Assembly (NCBI GenBank): GCA_963521185.1
Contig: CAUQTV010000010.1
Coordinates: 62,001-126,000 of the forward strand
Source of the DNA: Enterobacter_D sp963521185
Lineage (GTDB): Bacteria > Pseudomonadota > Gammaproteobacteria > Enterobacterales > Enterobacteriaceae
Length of the DNA stretch: 64,000 nt
Direction: 5' to 3'
The position numbers and the translations under genes were made by a program. This document shows positions 1 through 7,894 of this stretch, piece after piece; the first letter of the stretch is position 1; each line of letters starts with the position of its first letter. The notes under the pieces are model-generated. The model had not been told where the DNA came from. It worked only from the letters and a program-made list of their open reading frames with translations, and did not search any database.

Positions 1-393
1 GCGCTCTACAAACGCTGGCGCGGGCTGATTCATTCCGGCACGCAGTGGCGCGTGGACATGCCGGATGCCACCACGCAGGCGCTGGGCGTCGTCAGCGAGG
101 ACGGACAACAGGGGTTGTTTATCGTCAGCCAGCTGGCGATGCCGGATTACACGCTGCTCTCGCCGCTGCGCGTGCCGGGCTTATTGCCCGAGGCGCGCTA
201 TCGCATCTCGCTGCTCGATCATCCCAATATTCAGCTGACCGGGGCAGGCGGGCATACCATGCGCAAATTGCCCGCGTGGATGACCGATACGCAGACGGTG
301 AGCGGCGAATGGCTGATGCAGGCGGGCATGTCGCTGCCGGTGCTCGATCCGGAAAGTGCCATTCTGATTGGCTTTGAACGCGTGTCGAACTGA
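1..393 (+). CDS. Alpha-galactosidase, GH36 family (C-terminal end only)
   Basis: The open frame runs in from the left edge and stops with TGA at 391-393, so only about the last 130 residues are present. They resemble the C-terminal beta-sandwich of GH36 alpha-galactosidases of the RafA type (LYKRWRGLIHSG, then PLRVPGLLPEARYRISLL and a final VLDPESAILIGFER). The family releases galactose from melibiose and raffinose; the catalytic barrel lies outside the window. A LacY-type permease begins 52 bp downstream on the same strand, the usual pairing in raffinose/melibiose operons. The internal ATG at 58 is not a real start, because the frame is open upstream of it. The family call rests on the C-terminus and the neighbour, so substrate is inferred. 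Confidence 0.8.
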   Translation, partial: ALYKRWRGLIHSGTQWRVDMPDATTQALGVVSEDGQQGLFIVSQLAMPDYTLLSPLRVPGLLPEARYRISLLDHPNIQLTGAGGHTMRKLPAWMTDTQTVSGEWLMQAGMSLPVLDPESAILIGFERVSN

Positions 394-445
394 ATAAGCG
401 CAGTGAAATCGGGTCACTACGGTGGCCCATTTTGAGGAAAACACA

Positions 446-1708
446 ATGAACACAACGGCCTGTACCCATAAAAATAACCCCAATTTTTGGATTTTTGGTT
501 CGTTCTTTTTTCTCTACTTTTTCATTATGGCGACCTGCTATCCGTTTTTGCCGATCTGGCTGTCGGATATCATTGGGCTGAGTAAAACGCACACCGGCAT
601 CGTCTTCTCCTGCATGTCGCTGTCGGCCATTGCCTTCCAGCCCGTGCTTGGCGTGATCTCTGATAAGCTGGGCCTGAAAAAGCACCTGCTGTGGATCATC
701 GCGGTGATGCTGCTCCTGTTTGCCCCGTTCTTCCTGTACGTCTTCGCGCCGCTGCTGAAAATGAATATCTGGCTGGGGGCGCTGAGCGGGGGCATCTATA
801 TCGGCTTTGTGTTCTCGGCAGGGTCCGGGGCCATTGAAGCCTACATTGAGCGTGTCAGCCGCAGCACTGGCTTTGAATACGGTAAAGCGCGCATGTTCGG
901 CTGTCTCGGCTGGGGGCTTTGCGCGTCGACCGCCGGGATGTTGTTCAGCATTAATCCGGCGTGGGTGTTCTGGATGGGTTCAGGTGCATCGCTGATTTTA
1001 ATGGTGCTACTGCTCATCGCCCGCCCGCAGGCGAATCAAAATGCGCAGGTGATGGACGCACTCGGCGCGAACAACTCGCAGATCAACACCAAAATGGTCT
1101 TCAACCTGTTCCGCCAGCGCAAAATGTGGATGTTCATTCTTTACGTCATCGGCGTGGCCTGTGTCTACGACGTGTTCGATCAGCAGTTTGCCACCTTCTT
1201 CAAATCGTTCTTTGCCACCCCGCAGGCAGGTACTCAGGCGTTTGGTTTTGCGACCACCGCCGGGGAGTTGTGCAACGCCGTGATCATGTTCTGCTCGCCG
1301 TGGATCATTAACCGCATCGGCGCGAAGAACACGCTGCTGATTGCGGGTACCATCATGGCAACACGCATTATCGGTTCCGCCTTTGCGACGACCGTCGTGG
1401 AAGTGGTGGCGCTGAAAATGCTGCATGCGCTGGAAGTGCCGTTCCTGCTGGTGGGCGCGTTCAAATACATCACTGGCGTGTTCGATACCCGGCTTTCGGC
1501 CACTATTTACCTGATTGGCTTTAACTTCGCTAAACAGCTGGCGGCAATTTTCCTCTCCGCCTTCGCCGGAAATATGTACGACCGCATCGGCTTCCAGGAT
1601 ACCTACCTGATCCTCGGCTGCCTGGTACTGACCATTACGGTCATCTCGGCGTTTACGCTGTCGAATAATCGCGTTGTTGTCGCGGTCGAAAAACCACAGG
1701 CCGTTTAG
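446..1708 (+). CDS. Oligosaccharide:H+ symporter, LacY/RafB/MelY family
   Basis: A 420-residue major facilitator protein of the inner membrane with twelve hydrophobic segments. It closely follows LacY-family permeases: MFS motif A (GVISDKLGLKK, about residues 69-79), the substrate-site region AIEAYIERVSR (about 129-139, with both acidic residues and the arginine), and the charged segment YDVFDQQFATFF in the second half. The family imports galactosides with protons. Next to an alpha-galactosidase, raffinose or melibiose is the likely substrate; the sequence reads closer to MelY/RafB than to LacY itself. The start at 446 is chosen because GAGGAAA lies just upstream; an in-frame start at 422 has no ribosome site. 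The gene is followed by a REP element and a convergent gene. Confidence 0.88.
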   Translation: MNTTACTHKNNPNFWIFGSFFFLYFFIMATCYPFLPIWLSDIIGLSKTHTGIVFSCMSLSAIAFQPVLGVISDKLGLKKHLLWIIAVMLLLFAPFFLYVFAPLLKMNIWLGALSGGIYIGFVFSAGSGAIEAYIERVSRSTGFEYGKARMFGCLGWGLCASTAGMLFSINPAWVFWMGSGASLILMVLLLIARPQANQNAQVMDALGANNSQINTKMVFNLFRQRKMWMFILYVIGVACVYDVFDQQFATFFKSFFATPQAGTQAFGFATTAGELCNAVIMFCSPWIINRIGAKNTLLIAGTIMATRIIGSAFATTVVEVVALKMLHALEVPFLLVGAFKYITGVFDTRLSATIYLIGFNFAKQLAAIFLSAFAGNMYDRIGFQDTYLILGCLVLTITVISAFTLSNNRVVVAVEKPQAV

Positions 1709-1716
1709 ATATTCGG

Positions 1717-1758
1717 GTAAGCGATGGATGCCCGGCGGCGCTTCGCTTGCCGGGCCTA
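1717..1758. repeat. REP-type palindrome
   Basis: Imperfect inverted repeat of REP type (GATGCCCGGCGGCG, then CGCTTGCCGGGCCTA) between the convergent symporter and GntR genes. Such elements can stabilise or end transcripts. Confidence 0.7.
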
Positions 1759-1771
1759 GGGTGGCAGGGTT

Positions 1772-2500
1772 TTACTTGCCGACCCAGTTATTTTTTATTT
1801 TGAATTTGTCCGCGCGATTGTAACTGCAAGAATAGTTAAACGTGGTGCCGTCATCCAGTTTTGTAATGCCAGTGACTTTAAGCATGGGGGTGCCTGATTC
1901 AACGTTTAGTAACGTGCCTAATGCATCGTCGAATAAATCGGCTTCGATGACCGAATTATAGAATTTTATCTTTTTTGCTGTGACCTGCTCTATATATTCA
2001 TAAAGCGAGCTTTTACTGAGCACATCAGCAGGGATTTTTGCAATGACCGAGCAGAGTATCCAGGAGTCTTCCACCAGCACCGGAATATTATTGATAAAGC
2101 GAATGCGGCGAATAGCATGAACGTCAGTCTTTTCCGTGAGATTTAATGCCTGCATAACATCCGCTGGTGCAGCGATGATCTTTTGACTGACGAGGCGACT
2201 AGTCACGGCCGCCTGATGATTAAATTCGCGTGAGAAGCCGAGAATGGAGTCGCTGCTGCCATTATTGAGAAAAAAAACATTATCGTTTGTTGTACCCGCT
2301 ACAAACATCCCCTTACCGTGGATGCGCTCAATATAACCTTCCTGCTCAAGCACCAGCATCGCTTTTTGCAGCGTGACGCGAGTAACATTATAAGTCACCG
2401 CCAGATCCCGCTCTGAGGGTATTTTCTCGCCAGGGCGGTACTGCTGCTGTTGGATTTTTTCTTTGATGTCGTTTTTAATCTCAATGTAGCGTGCGGTCAT
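1772..2500 (-). CDS. GntR-family transcriptional regulator (HutC type, UTRA domain)
   Basis: A 242-residue regulator. The N-terminal winged helix-turn-helix is clear (residues about 5-70: GEKIPSERDLAVTYNVTRVT, then LEQEGYIERIHGKGMFV). The rest is a UTRA effector domain of the kind that binds phosphorylated sugars (AIRRIRFINNIPVLVEDSWI; KVTGITKLDDGTTFNYS). The start is placed at the ATG ending at 2500, which is preceded by GGGAAGAAA; longer readings extend through an inverted repeat. It lies third in a run GH4 glycosidase - EIIC - regulator, so it probably controls that unit through a phosphorylated beta-glucoside; this is inference. An inverted repeat with 10-bp arms lies just upstream. The gene is more A/T-rich than its neighbours. 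Confidence 0.88.
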   Translation of the reverse strand: MTARYIEIKNDIKEKIQQQQYRPGEKIPSERDLAVTYNVTRVTLQKAMLVLEQEGYIERIHGKGMFVAGTTNDNVFFLNNGSSDSILGFSREFNHQAAVTSRLVSQKIIAAPADVMQALNLTEKTDVHAIRRIRFINNIPVLVEDSWILCSVIAKIPADVLSKSSLYEYIEQVTAKKIKFYNSVIEADLFDDALGTLLNVESGTPMLKVTGITKLDDGTTFNYSCSYNRADKFKIKNNWVGK

Positions 2501-2527
2501 AAACTGGTTTCTTCCCGGAGAGTGACG

Positions 2528-2555
2528 AACGCCAGTGTAACATGTCACTGGCGTT
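2528..2555. promoter_or_regulatory. Inverted repeat upstream of the GntR gene, candidate operator
   Basis: Perfect 10-bp arms (AACGCCAGTG and CACTGGCGTT) separated by 8 bp, 28 bp before the regulator start. No T-run follows on the minus strand, so a terminator is unlikely. The ACTGGCG/CGCCAGT half-site resembles the palindrome at 5184-5201 before the GH4 gene, which suggests a shared operator of this regulator; this is inference. Confidence 0.5.
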
Positions 2556-2573
2556 GTCTTTCATCTTCGTGTG

Positions 2574-3827
2574 TTACCGGGCGGTCGCCGGGTTCAATTC
2601 TGCATTTTCCGCTGCTTCTTTTTGCAGTTGTGTTCGCTCCATCATTTTGAAGAAAGGGTAATAGCACACCGTAGAGATGACGACCATGCATCCCGACCAG
2701 ACAGCAGCGGGAATATTGCCTGCGGTGGCAAAATACGCATTCAGGATCGGCGGCATGGTCCAGGGTATCTGAAATACCGGACGACCGATGATATCCAGGT
2801 CCATTAGCAGGTAAGAACAGGTACAAAGCACCAGCGGCGTGATGATTAACGGCAGCATCATTAGCGGGTTAAAGACCATCGGCACGCCGAAAATCACCGG
2901 TTCGTTGATGCAAAAGATGGCTGGTGCAAAAGACATTCTTCCCAGAGAGCGGTAGTAACGGCAGCGAGAGCATATCATCGCCAGCACCAGCCCCATGGTG
3001 GCTCCCGAGCCCCCTGCGCAAATGAAGAAGGTATAAAAGCCTTCCGCTGTAATATGCGGCACAGGCTGATGATTCACGAAGGCTTCTGTATTTTCGACGA
3101 TAAATTTCAGAAAGACAGGGCTGGTGATGCCAGACAGAACGTTCGTGCCATGGATCCCGCAGCACCATAACAGCGAAATTAAAAATACCAGCAGCAACAT
3201 GCCGGGTAGGGTATCCAGTCCCATGACCAGCGGACTCAGCAGTAATGTGAAAAAAGCATTAATATCGAAGTTGAGAATGACCCTCACCAACCAGACCAGC
3301 GCCAGGCAAGCCGTTGCAGGTACCAGGCTGACAAAAGATTGCAGCACCGCCGGGGGAACGCTGTCGGGTAACTTTATATACAGATTATGCCGGATAAAGA
3401 AGCGGACAATATACACCGTGGCGATTGACAGGATAATGGCGGAGAACAGCCCCGATGCGCCAAAGTTTGCGGTGTTAATGCTGCCGTTATCATCGAGTTG
3501 CGCCAGCAAGAACACCGCGACGGTAATACAACAGCAACTCAGACCGTCCATGTTAAGCTGTTGCGCCAGGTTGTAGCTGATGCCGATAGCCGCAATCAGG
3601 CCTATTGCGCCGAAAGTGACGGCGACAGGCACGCTTAATTTACTGGAAAAATCGCCCAGCCATTCGCTCCAGCCTGGCACGGGTAAATTAGCAATAATTA
3701 AAAAAATGCTGCCAGCGATAATAAACGGTAGCGTGAAGGCGATCCCATTGCGCACGGCGACCAGAATCGTATTTTCTCCAATCTTTATCAATACTGGAAC
3801 AAAACGTCTCTCAAGGAAATTCATCAT
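2574..3827 (-). CDS. PTS EIIC component, lactose/cellobiose (CelB/ChbC) family
   Basis: A 417-residue integral membrane permease of the sugar phosphotransferase system. It has about ten hydrophobic segments and family motifs such as GIHGTNVLSGITSPVF, GGSGATMGL and the FAPAIFCINEPVIFGVPMVF loop. It would transport and phosphorylate a beta-glucoside or chitobiose-like disaccharide, but needs EIIA and EIIB partners; neither is encoded nearby, so they must come from another locus. The start at 3827 has AAGGAT 8 bases upstream. It follows the GH4 gene by 30 bp and precedes the regulator by 73 bp, consistent with one transcript. A run of cysteines (SCCCITVAVF) near residue 97 looks unusual for the family. 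Confidence 0.88.
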   Translation of the reverse strand: MMNFLERRFVPVLIKIGENTILVAVRNGIAFTLPFIIAGSIFLIIANLPVPGWSEWLGDFSSKLSVPVAVTFGAIGLIAAIGISYNLAQQLNMDGLSCCCITVAVFLLAQLDDNGSINTANFGASGLFSAIILSIATVYIVRFFIRHNLYIKLPDSVPPAVLQSFVSLVPATACLALVWLVRVILNFDINAFFTLLLSPLVMGLDTLPGMLLLVFLISLLWCCGIHGTNVLSGITSPVFLKFIVENTEAFVNHQPVPHITAEGFYTFFICAGGSGATMGLVLAMICSRCRYYRSLGRMSFAPAIFCINEPVIFGVPMVFNPLMMLPLIITPLVLCTCSYLLMDLDIIGRPVFQIPWTMPPILNAYFATAGNIPAAVWSGCMVVISTVCYYPFFKMMERTQLQKEAAENAELNPATAR

Positions 3828-3857
3828 GATGTTATCCTTACATCCGATCGGAGATTG

Positions 3858-5165
3858 TTATTGATACTGCGGCAAATAATTGCGGTTAGCCGCCAGGTAG
3901 TCCTGCAATATTTTTTCTGCAATATCGACTGAAGGCATAAGAGGATGGCTGGCCAGCGCCAGTAATGCGGTGTGATAGTTCCCCGTTACGGCTGCCTCAA
4001 CGGTTAGTTCTTCATAGGCTTTTACGCTTTGAATCAGACCGCGTATGCGTGCGGGCAGAGGGCCATAGGTCAGAGTGTGTGCGCCTTGCTTATCAATGAC
4101 CGCGTTGGTCTCAATGACGCTGCTATCCGGTAAATCGCGGGTCGTGCCGTTATTCACGGTATTGACTACGTGGATCTCTTTTTTATTATTGTAAATTGAG
4201 CTGATAATTGAACAGGCCGTATCGGAGTACCAGGCGCCGCCCCGACTCTCAAGCTCTGAGGGTTTTTCTGTTAACGCCGGGTTGTTATAAATCTCCAGCA
4301 GCCGCTTCTCAATCACTTTGGATTGCTCGCCACGGGTGCCGCCCTTGCGTAATTCCGCGATCTCTTTTTCTACCATTTCCCGGTTAAGCCAGAAATATTT
4401 AAGGTATGACAGGGGATAGAAGTTCAGCGCTTTGACGAATTCACTGGGTAATCCTAAATCCGGTACATTTTTAAGGCTGTGTTTTCCCGTTCCGTCAGCC
4501 AGGCGGGCAAAAAAGTCTGCGCTAATATCCTGGCCGTTTAGCATAATGCGATCGGCGAAAATAAGATGATTTAGCCCCATTACGCGGGCAGAGATAGCCT
4601 GACGCTCAACGCCATAGGTTCTGGCAATATCCATCATCATGCTGTTTGCGCCGCTGCAAATGCCCAATGATTTTATCGTACTGTGCTTTTCTATCGCTTC
4701 CGTCACGATCCCGGCGGGATTGGTGAAATTGATGAGCCAGGCATCCGGGCAAAGCTCTTCCATATCCCGGCAGACATCCAGCAGAACCGGGATGGTACGC
4801 TGGGCTTTCATAAAACCGCCTGGTCCGGTGGTTTCCTGCCCCAGTACGCCGTACTGAAGGGGAATTTTTTCATCCTCGATCCTGGCATCCAGTTGTCCAA
4901 CGCGGATTTGTGTAGTGACAAATGACGCGTTTTTTAACGCCTCACGCCGATGCGTGGTTAAATGGACGGTCATGGCTATCCCCGCCTTTTCTACCATGCG
5001 TCGCACCAGCCCGCCCACGATCTCCAGTTTTTCACGTCCCTCTTCAACGTCCACCAGCCAGTATTCACTGACCGGGAGTTCGGCGTGCCTTTTGATAAAA
5101 CCATCAATAAGTTCAGGTGTATAGGTGGAACCCCCGCCGAGGGTGACGACTTTTAATTTATCCAT
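3858..5165 (-). CDS. GH4 family 6-phospho-beta-glucosidase-like enzyme
   Basis: A 435-residue cytoplasmic enzyme of glycoside hydrolase family 4, which cleaves phosphorylated disaccharides using NAD and a divalent metal through a redox mechanism. The N-terminal nucleotide-binding glycine motif VVTLGGGSTYTPELI is at residues 6-20, followed by RVGQLDARIEDEKIPLQYGVLGQETTG (in parts), INFTNPAG, and the metal-site cysteine and histidine in LGICSGAN and MGLNHLIF. In characterised relatives the metal-site cysteine is followed by Asn or Asp; here it is Ser. The start at 5165 has GGAGAGCG just upstream. It is first in a unit with an EIIC and a GntR regulator, so the substrate is probably a PTS-delivered beta-glucoside phosphate. 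Exact sugar unknown. Confidence 0.85.
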   Translation of the reverse strand: MDKLKVVTLGGGSTYTPELIDGFIKRHAELPVSEYWLVDVEEGREKLEIVGGLVRRMVEKAGIAMTVHLTTHRREALKNASFVTTQIRVGQLDARIEDEKIPLQYGVLGQETTGPGGFMKAQRTIPVLLDVCRDMEELCPDAWLINFTNPAGIVTEAIEKHSTIKSLGICSGANSMMMDIARTYGVERQAISARVMGLNHLIFADRIMLNGQDISADFFARLADGTGKHSLKNVPDLGLPSEFVKALNFYPLSYLKYFWLNREMVEKEIAELRKGGTRGEQSKVIEKRLLEIYNNPALTEKPSELESRGGAWYSDTACSIISSIYNNKKEIHVVNTVNNGTTRDLPDSSVIETNAVIDKQGAHTLTYGPLPARIRGLIQSVKAYEELTVEAAVTGNYHTALLALASHPLMPSVDIAEKILQDYLAANRNYLPQYQ

Positions 5166-5183
5166 TCTGCGCTCTCCATTTTT

Positions 5184-5201
5184 AACTGGCGTATGCCAGT
5201 T
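5184..5201. promoter_or_regulatory. Palindrome before the GH4 gene, candidate GntR operator
   Basis: AACTGGC-GTAT-GCCAGTT, 19 bp upstream of the GH4 start and so close to its promoter. It shares the ACTGGC half-site with the inverted repeat at 2528-2555. Operator function is inferred. Confidence 0.5.
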
Positions 5202-5291
5202 TGGAGAGAACATAACACACTCTTCCCGCGCGTCTGCGGGAGATTAATCACACAATTGATAATGTGAAAGGAGGTGCGGAATGAGCGAAAT

Positions 5292-5317
5292 GAAAAAGCC
5301 CCGGCGAAAACCGGGGC
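5292..5317 (-). terminator. Rho-independent terminator of the rhamnose operon
   Basis: Read on the minus strand, the stem GCCCCGG-TTTTCG-CCGGGGC is followed by TTTTT. It lies 12 bp past the rhaM stop, so it ends the long rha transcript before the GH4 promoter. Confidence 0.85.
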
Positions 5318-5329
5318 CGGGGGCTGCAA

Positions 5330-5644
5330 TCAATCGAGGTAAAACACTTCTTTTAACTCAGCGCTGACCGGGCTGTTATCGGGGTTGGACGGCATTACGT
5401 CGGCCATGTGCTTCCACCATCGCTGACAGACGTCGGTGTTGGCGACGGCGTTCCAGCGCTCTTCTGACTCTATCTCGACGGTGGCGAACAGCAAATTGCG
5501 CGCTTTATCGAGGTAAATCGCGTAATGGTGTGCGCCATGATCTTTCAGTACGGTTTCCAGTTCCGGCCAGATCGGATTATGGCGGCGCTCATACTCTTCG
5601 TGTGCACTGGCGTTCACCTGCATCACAAAGGCCTTACGGATCAT
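5330..5644 (-). CDS. rhaM: L-rhamnose mutarotase
   Basis: A 104-residue protein matching RhaM (YiiL) over its full length: MIRKAFVMQVN at the start, the RRHNPIWPELE segment, YAIYLDKARNLLFATVEIE, and RWWKHMADVMPSNPDNSP near the C-terminus. It interconverts the alpha and beta anomers of L-rhamnose, feeding RhaA. Its start codon overlaps the stop of the lactaldehyde reductase gene (ATGA), so it is translationally coupled and last in the operon. A strong terminator follows. Confidence 0.95.
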   Translation of the reverse strand: MIRKAFVMQVNASAHEEYERRHNPIWPELETVLKDHGAHHYAIYLDKARNLLFATVEIESEERWNAVANTDVCQRWWKHMADVMPSNPDNSPVSAELKEVFYLD

Positions 5645-6789
5645 AACGCCTCCAGATAGAGTTCGCGGACCTCGTCGCGGCTGGCGGTGCGCGGGTTGCA
5701 CGGTGCGCACGGATCGGCCAGCGCTTTGTCCAGCCAGCCTTCGATATCATCTTTGGTCACGCCTAACTGGCTAAAACCGGTTGGAATGCCCACGCGCACG
5801 CTCAGCGCACGAATCGCAATGATCGCTTCTTCGCTGGCGGTTTCTTCGCTCATGCCGCGCGTATCGACGCCCATCGCTTGCGCCACGCGGGCAAAGCGGG
5901 CCACGGCGTTTGGACGGTTAAAGTTTTCGATGATCGGCAGCAGGATGGCGTTGCAGACACCGTGCGGCAGGTTGTGCGTGGCACCCGGTTGGTGGGCCAG
6001 CGCGTGCACCAGACCCAGACCGGCGCTGTTAAACGCCATGCCCGCCAGATACTGGCCGAAGGCCATTTGCTCGCGTGCTTCAAGGTTGTGACCGTCGTCC
6101 ACGGCTTTTGGCAGCCACAGATTGATCAGGCGAATCGCTTCCAGGGCATTCGCATCGGTCAGCGGATGCGCGCCAATCGAGACGTAGGCCTCAACGGCGT
6201 GGGTCAGCGCGTCCATACCGGTAGCCGCGGTGACGGACGCCGGGATTTCCAGCATCACGCTGGCGTCGTCCACGGCGATGTCCGGGATGATGTTGGAGTC
6301 AATAATGACCTCTTTTACCTGCCGCGTGGTGTCGATGATCACCGCGTTGCTGGTCATCTCGGCGGCGGTTCCGGCGGTGGTATTAATCGCCACCAGCGGT
6401 ACCCCGGCGTTGACGACCTTGCCAACGCCAGAGTAGGCAGTGGAGGGGCCTGGGTTCGCGGTGAGGATTTTCACCGCTTTGGCGGTATCAATCGGGCTGC
6501 CGCCGCCGAAGGCAATAAGGTAATCGCACTGGGTTTCCTGATACGCCGCGAAGCCTTTTTGCACCAGCTCTTCGGTCGGGTTTGGGAACACCTCATCAAA
6601 AAGATGATAAGACATGTGATGCGCATCCAGCGCGGTAAACAGGCTATCCAGCAGGCCCAGCTTCACCAGTTGACCGTCGGTGACGATCAATGCTTTGCCC
6701 CACTGTTTGCCGGCCACCAGATTAACCATGTCGCCGATTGCGCCCGCGCCATGCAGGCTGATTTTGGGAAGTGCCAACATAAAGCTCAT
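5641..6789 (-). CDS. fucO: Lactaldehyde reductase (iron-dependent alcohol dehydrogenase)
   Basis: A 382-residue group III alcohol dehydrogenase. The NAD-binding motif FGGGSPIDTAKA is at residues about 94-105; iron ligands are supplied by MDALTHAVEAY and LGLVHALAHQPGATHNLPHG. Lactaldehyde from RhaD is reduced to L-1,2-propanediol with NADH under anaerobic conditions. In E. coli the fucO gene serves both fucose and rhamnose from the fuc operon; here the enzyme sits inside the rhamnose operon, between the transporter genes and rhaM, which makes the pathway self-contained. Length matches FucO (382-383). A second ATG at codon 4 is possible. The family also includes general 1,2-diol dehydrogenases, so the role leans on context. 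Confidence 0.88.
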   Translation of the reverse strand: MSFMLALPKISLHGAGAIGDMVNLVAGKQWGKALIVTDGQLVKLGLLDSLFTALDAHHMSYHLFDEVFPNPTEELVQKGFAAYQETQCDYLIAFGGGSPIDTAKAVKILTANPGPSTAYSGVGKVVNAGVPLVAINTTAGTAAEMTSNAVIIDTTRQVKEVIIDSNIIPDIAVDDASVMLEIPASVTAATGMDALTHAVEAYVSIGAHPLTDANALEAIRLINLWLPKAVDDGHNLEAREQMAFGQYLAGMAFNSAGLGLVHALAHQPGATHNLPHGVCNAILLPIIENFNRPNAVARFARVAQAMGVDTRGMSEETASEEAIIAIRALSVRVGIPTGFSQLGVTKDDIEGWLDKALADPCAPCNPRTASRDEVRELYLEAL

Positions 6790-6814
6790 GATAATTCTCC
6801 TTAATTGCTGTGAT

Positions 6815-6890
6815 TTTTATGCCCGGCGGTACTGCGCTTGCGCGGACCTGGGGTTAAGCAGGCCGGGTAAACGCAGTGCCACCCGGCAGT
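6815..6890. repeat. REP-type paired palindromes in the rha operon
   Basis: Two REP-like arms (ATGCCCGGCGGTACTG and GCCACCCGGCAG) flank a short centre between the second permease gene and fucO. No open frame fits here. Confidence 0.6.
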
Positions 6891-7894
6891 TAGATTCGTC
6901 TTCGTTGCAGAATGCGGCGGGTGATGATCGGCAGGGAAATCACCACAATCAGCATCGCGCCGATGATGATCGACATCACGATGCCCGGCACGTTGAGCAG
7001 GCTCAGGCCGAAGGTCACAAGGCCCATCAGGAAGGCGGCGATGATCACGCCCACCATGCTGCCGGAGCCGCCCAAAATATTGACGCCGCCGAGCACCGCC
7101 ATCGTCACCACCGCCAGTTCCCAGCCGGTGGCAATGGTTGGGCGCGTGCTGCCCAACCGTGAGGTCAGCAGCACCGAGGCGAGGCCCGCCATCAGCCCGA
7201 CAAGCGCAAAGAGGATCAGGTTGTGGCGTTTGACGTTAATGCCGGAATACCATGCGCCGGTGGGGTTGTTGCCGATGGCGTAGGTGCGGCGACCAAAGTT
7301 GGTGCGATGCAGCAGGAAGGCAAACAGCCCGGCGAGCACGATAAACAGCGCGAACTCAAACGACAACGCGCCCCACACGTAGCCCTGGCCCAGCCAGGCA
7401 AAGCTTTCCGGATAGGCGTTAAGCGCCTGATCGCCCAGCAGAATGTAGGTAATGCCGCGATACAAACTCATGGTGCCGATGGTGATCACAATCGACGACA
7501 GGTTAAAGCGCGTCACCAGAATGCCGTTGAATAGCCCGCACAGCAGGCCCACGCCCAGCCCCACGCACACCAGCAGCGGTGTATCCACGCCCGCCTGCGC
7601 GCAAAAGCCCATTACGGTAGAGCTAAGCGCAATGGTGGACGCCACGGAGAGATCGATTTCACGGGCGATAATCAGCATCGCCATTGGCAGCACGATGATC
7701 GCTTTTTCCGTGAAGTTAAACGTGGCGTCGGACAGGTTCCAGATGTTGAGAAAATAGGGCGACGCCAGCGCATTACCGATAAACACCGCCGCCGTCACCG
7801 CCAGCAAAAAGCCTTCCCAGCACAGCAGTCGTTGCAGGAAGGGCTGCGCCGTCGGCGTGGTTTTCATCTCTTCAGTGGTCATAATTTTGCTCAT
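6890..7894 (-). CDS. rhaQ: Rhamnose ABC transporter permease, second subunit
   Basis: A 334-residue inner-membrane permease of the RbsC/BPD_transp_2 type with about nine hydrophobic segments. Family features include AREIDLSVASTIALSS, FNGILVTRFNLSSIVITIGT (in parts) and VLGGVNILGGSGSMVG. Its start overlaps the stop of the upstream permease by 4 bases (ATGA). Together the two permeases should form the channel of an L-rhamnose importer, as in the rhizobial RhaSTPQ system. Specificity is inferred from the operon: rhaBAD upstream, fucO and rhaM downstream, and no RhaT permease gene in the usual place beside sodA. Confidence 0.87.
   Translation of the reverse strand: MSKIMTTEEMKTTPTAQPFLQRLLCWEGFLLAVTAAVFIGNALASPYFLNIWNLSDATFNFTEKAIIVLPMAMLIIAREIDLSVASTIALSSTVMGFCAQAGVDTPLLVCVGLGVGLLCGLFNGILVTRFNLSSIVITIGTMSLYRGITYILLGDQALNAYPESFAWLGQGYVWGALSFEFALFIVLAGLFAFLLHRTNFGRRTYAIGNNPTGAWYSGINVKRHNLILFALVGLMAGLASVLLTSRLGSTRPTIATGWELAVVTMAVLGGVNILGGSGSMVGVIIAAFLMGLVTFGLSLLNVPGIVMSIIIGAMLIVVISLPIITRRILQRRRI

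Noticed and set aside
125..685. Minus-strand open frame of 186 codons
   Set aside because: Overlaps the end of the alpha-galactosidase gene and the start of the symporter gene, both well supported.
5878..6804. Plus-strand open frame of 308 codons
   Set aside because: Antisense to the lactaldehyde reductase, which has clear family motifs.
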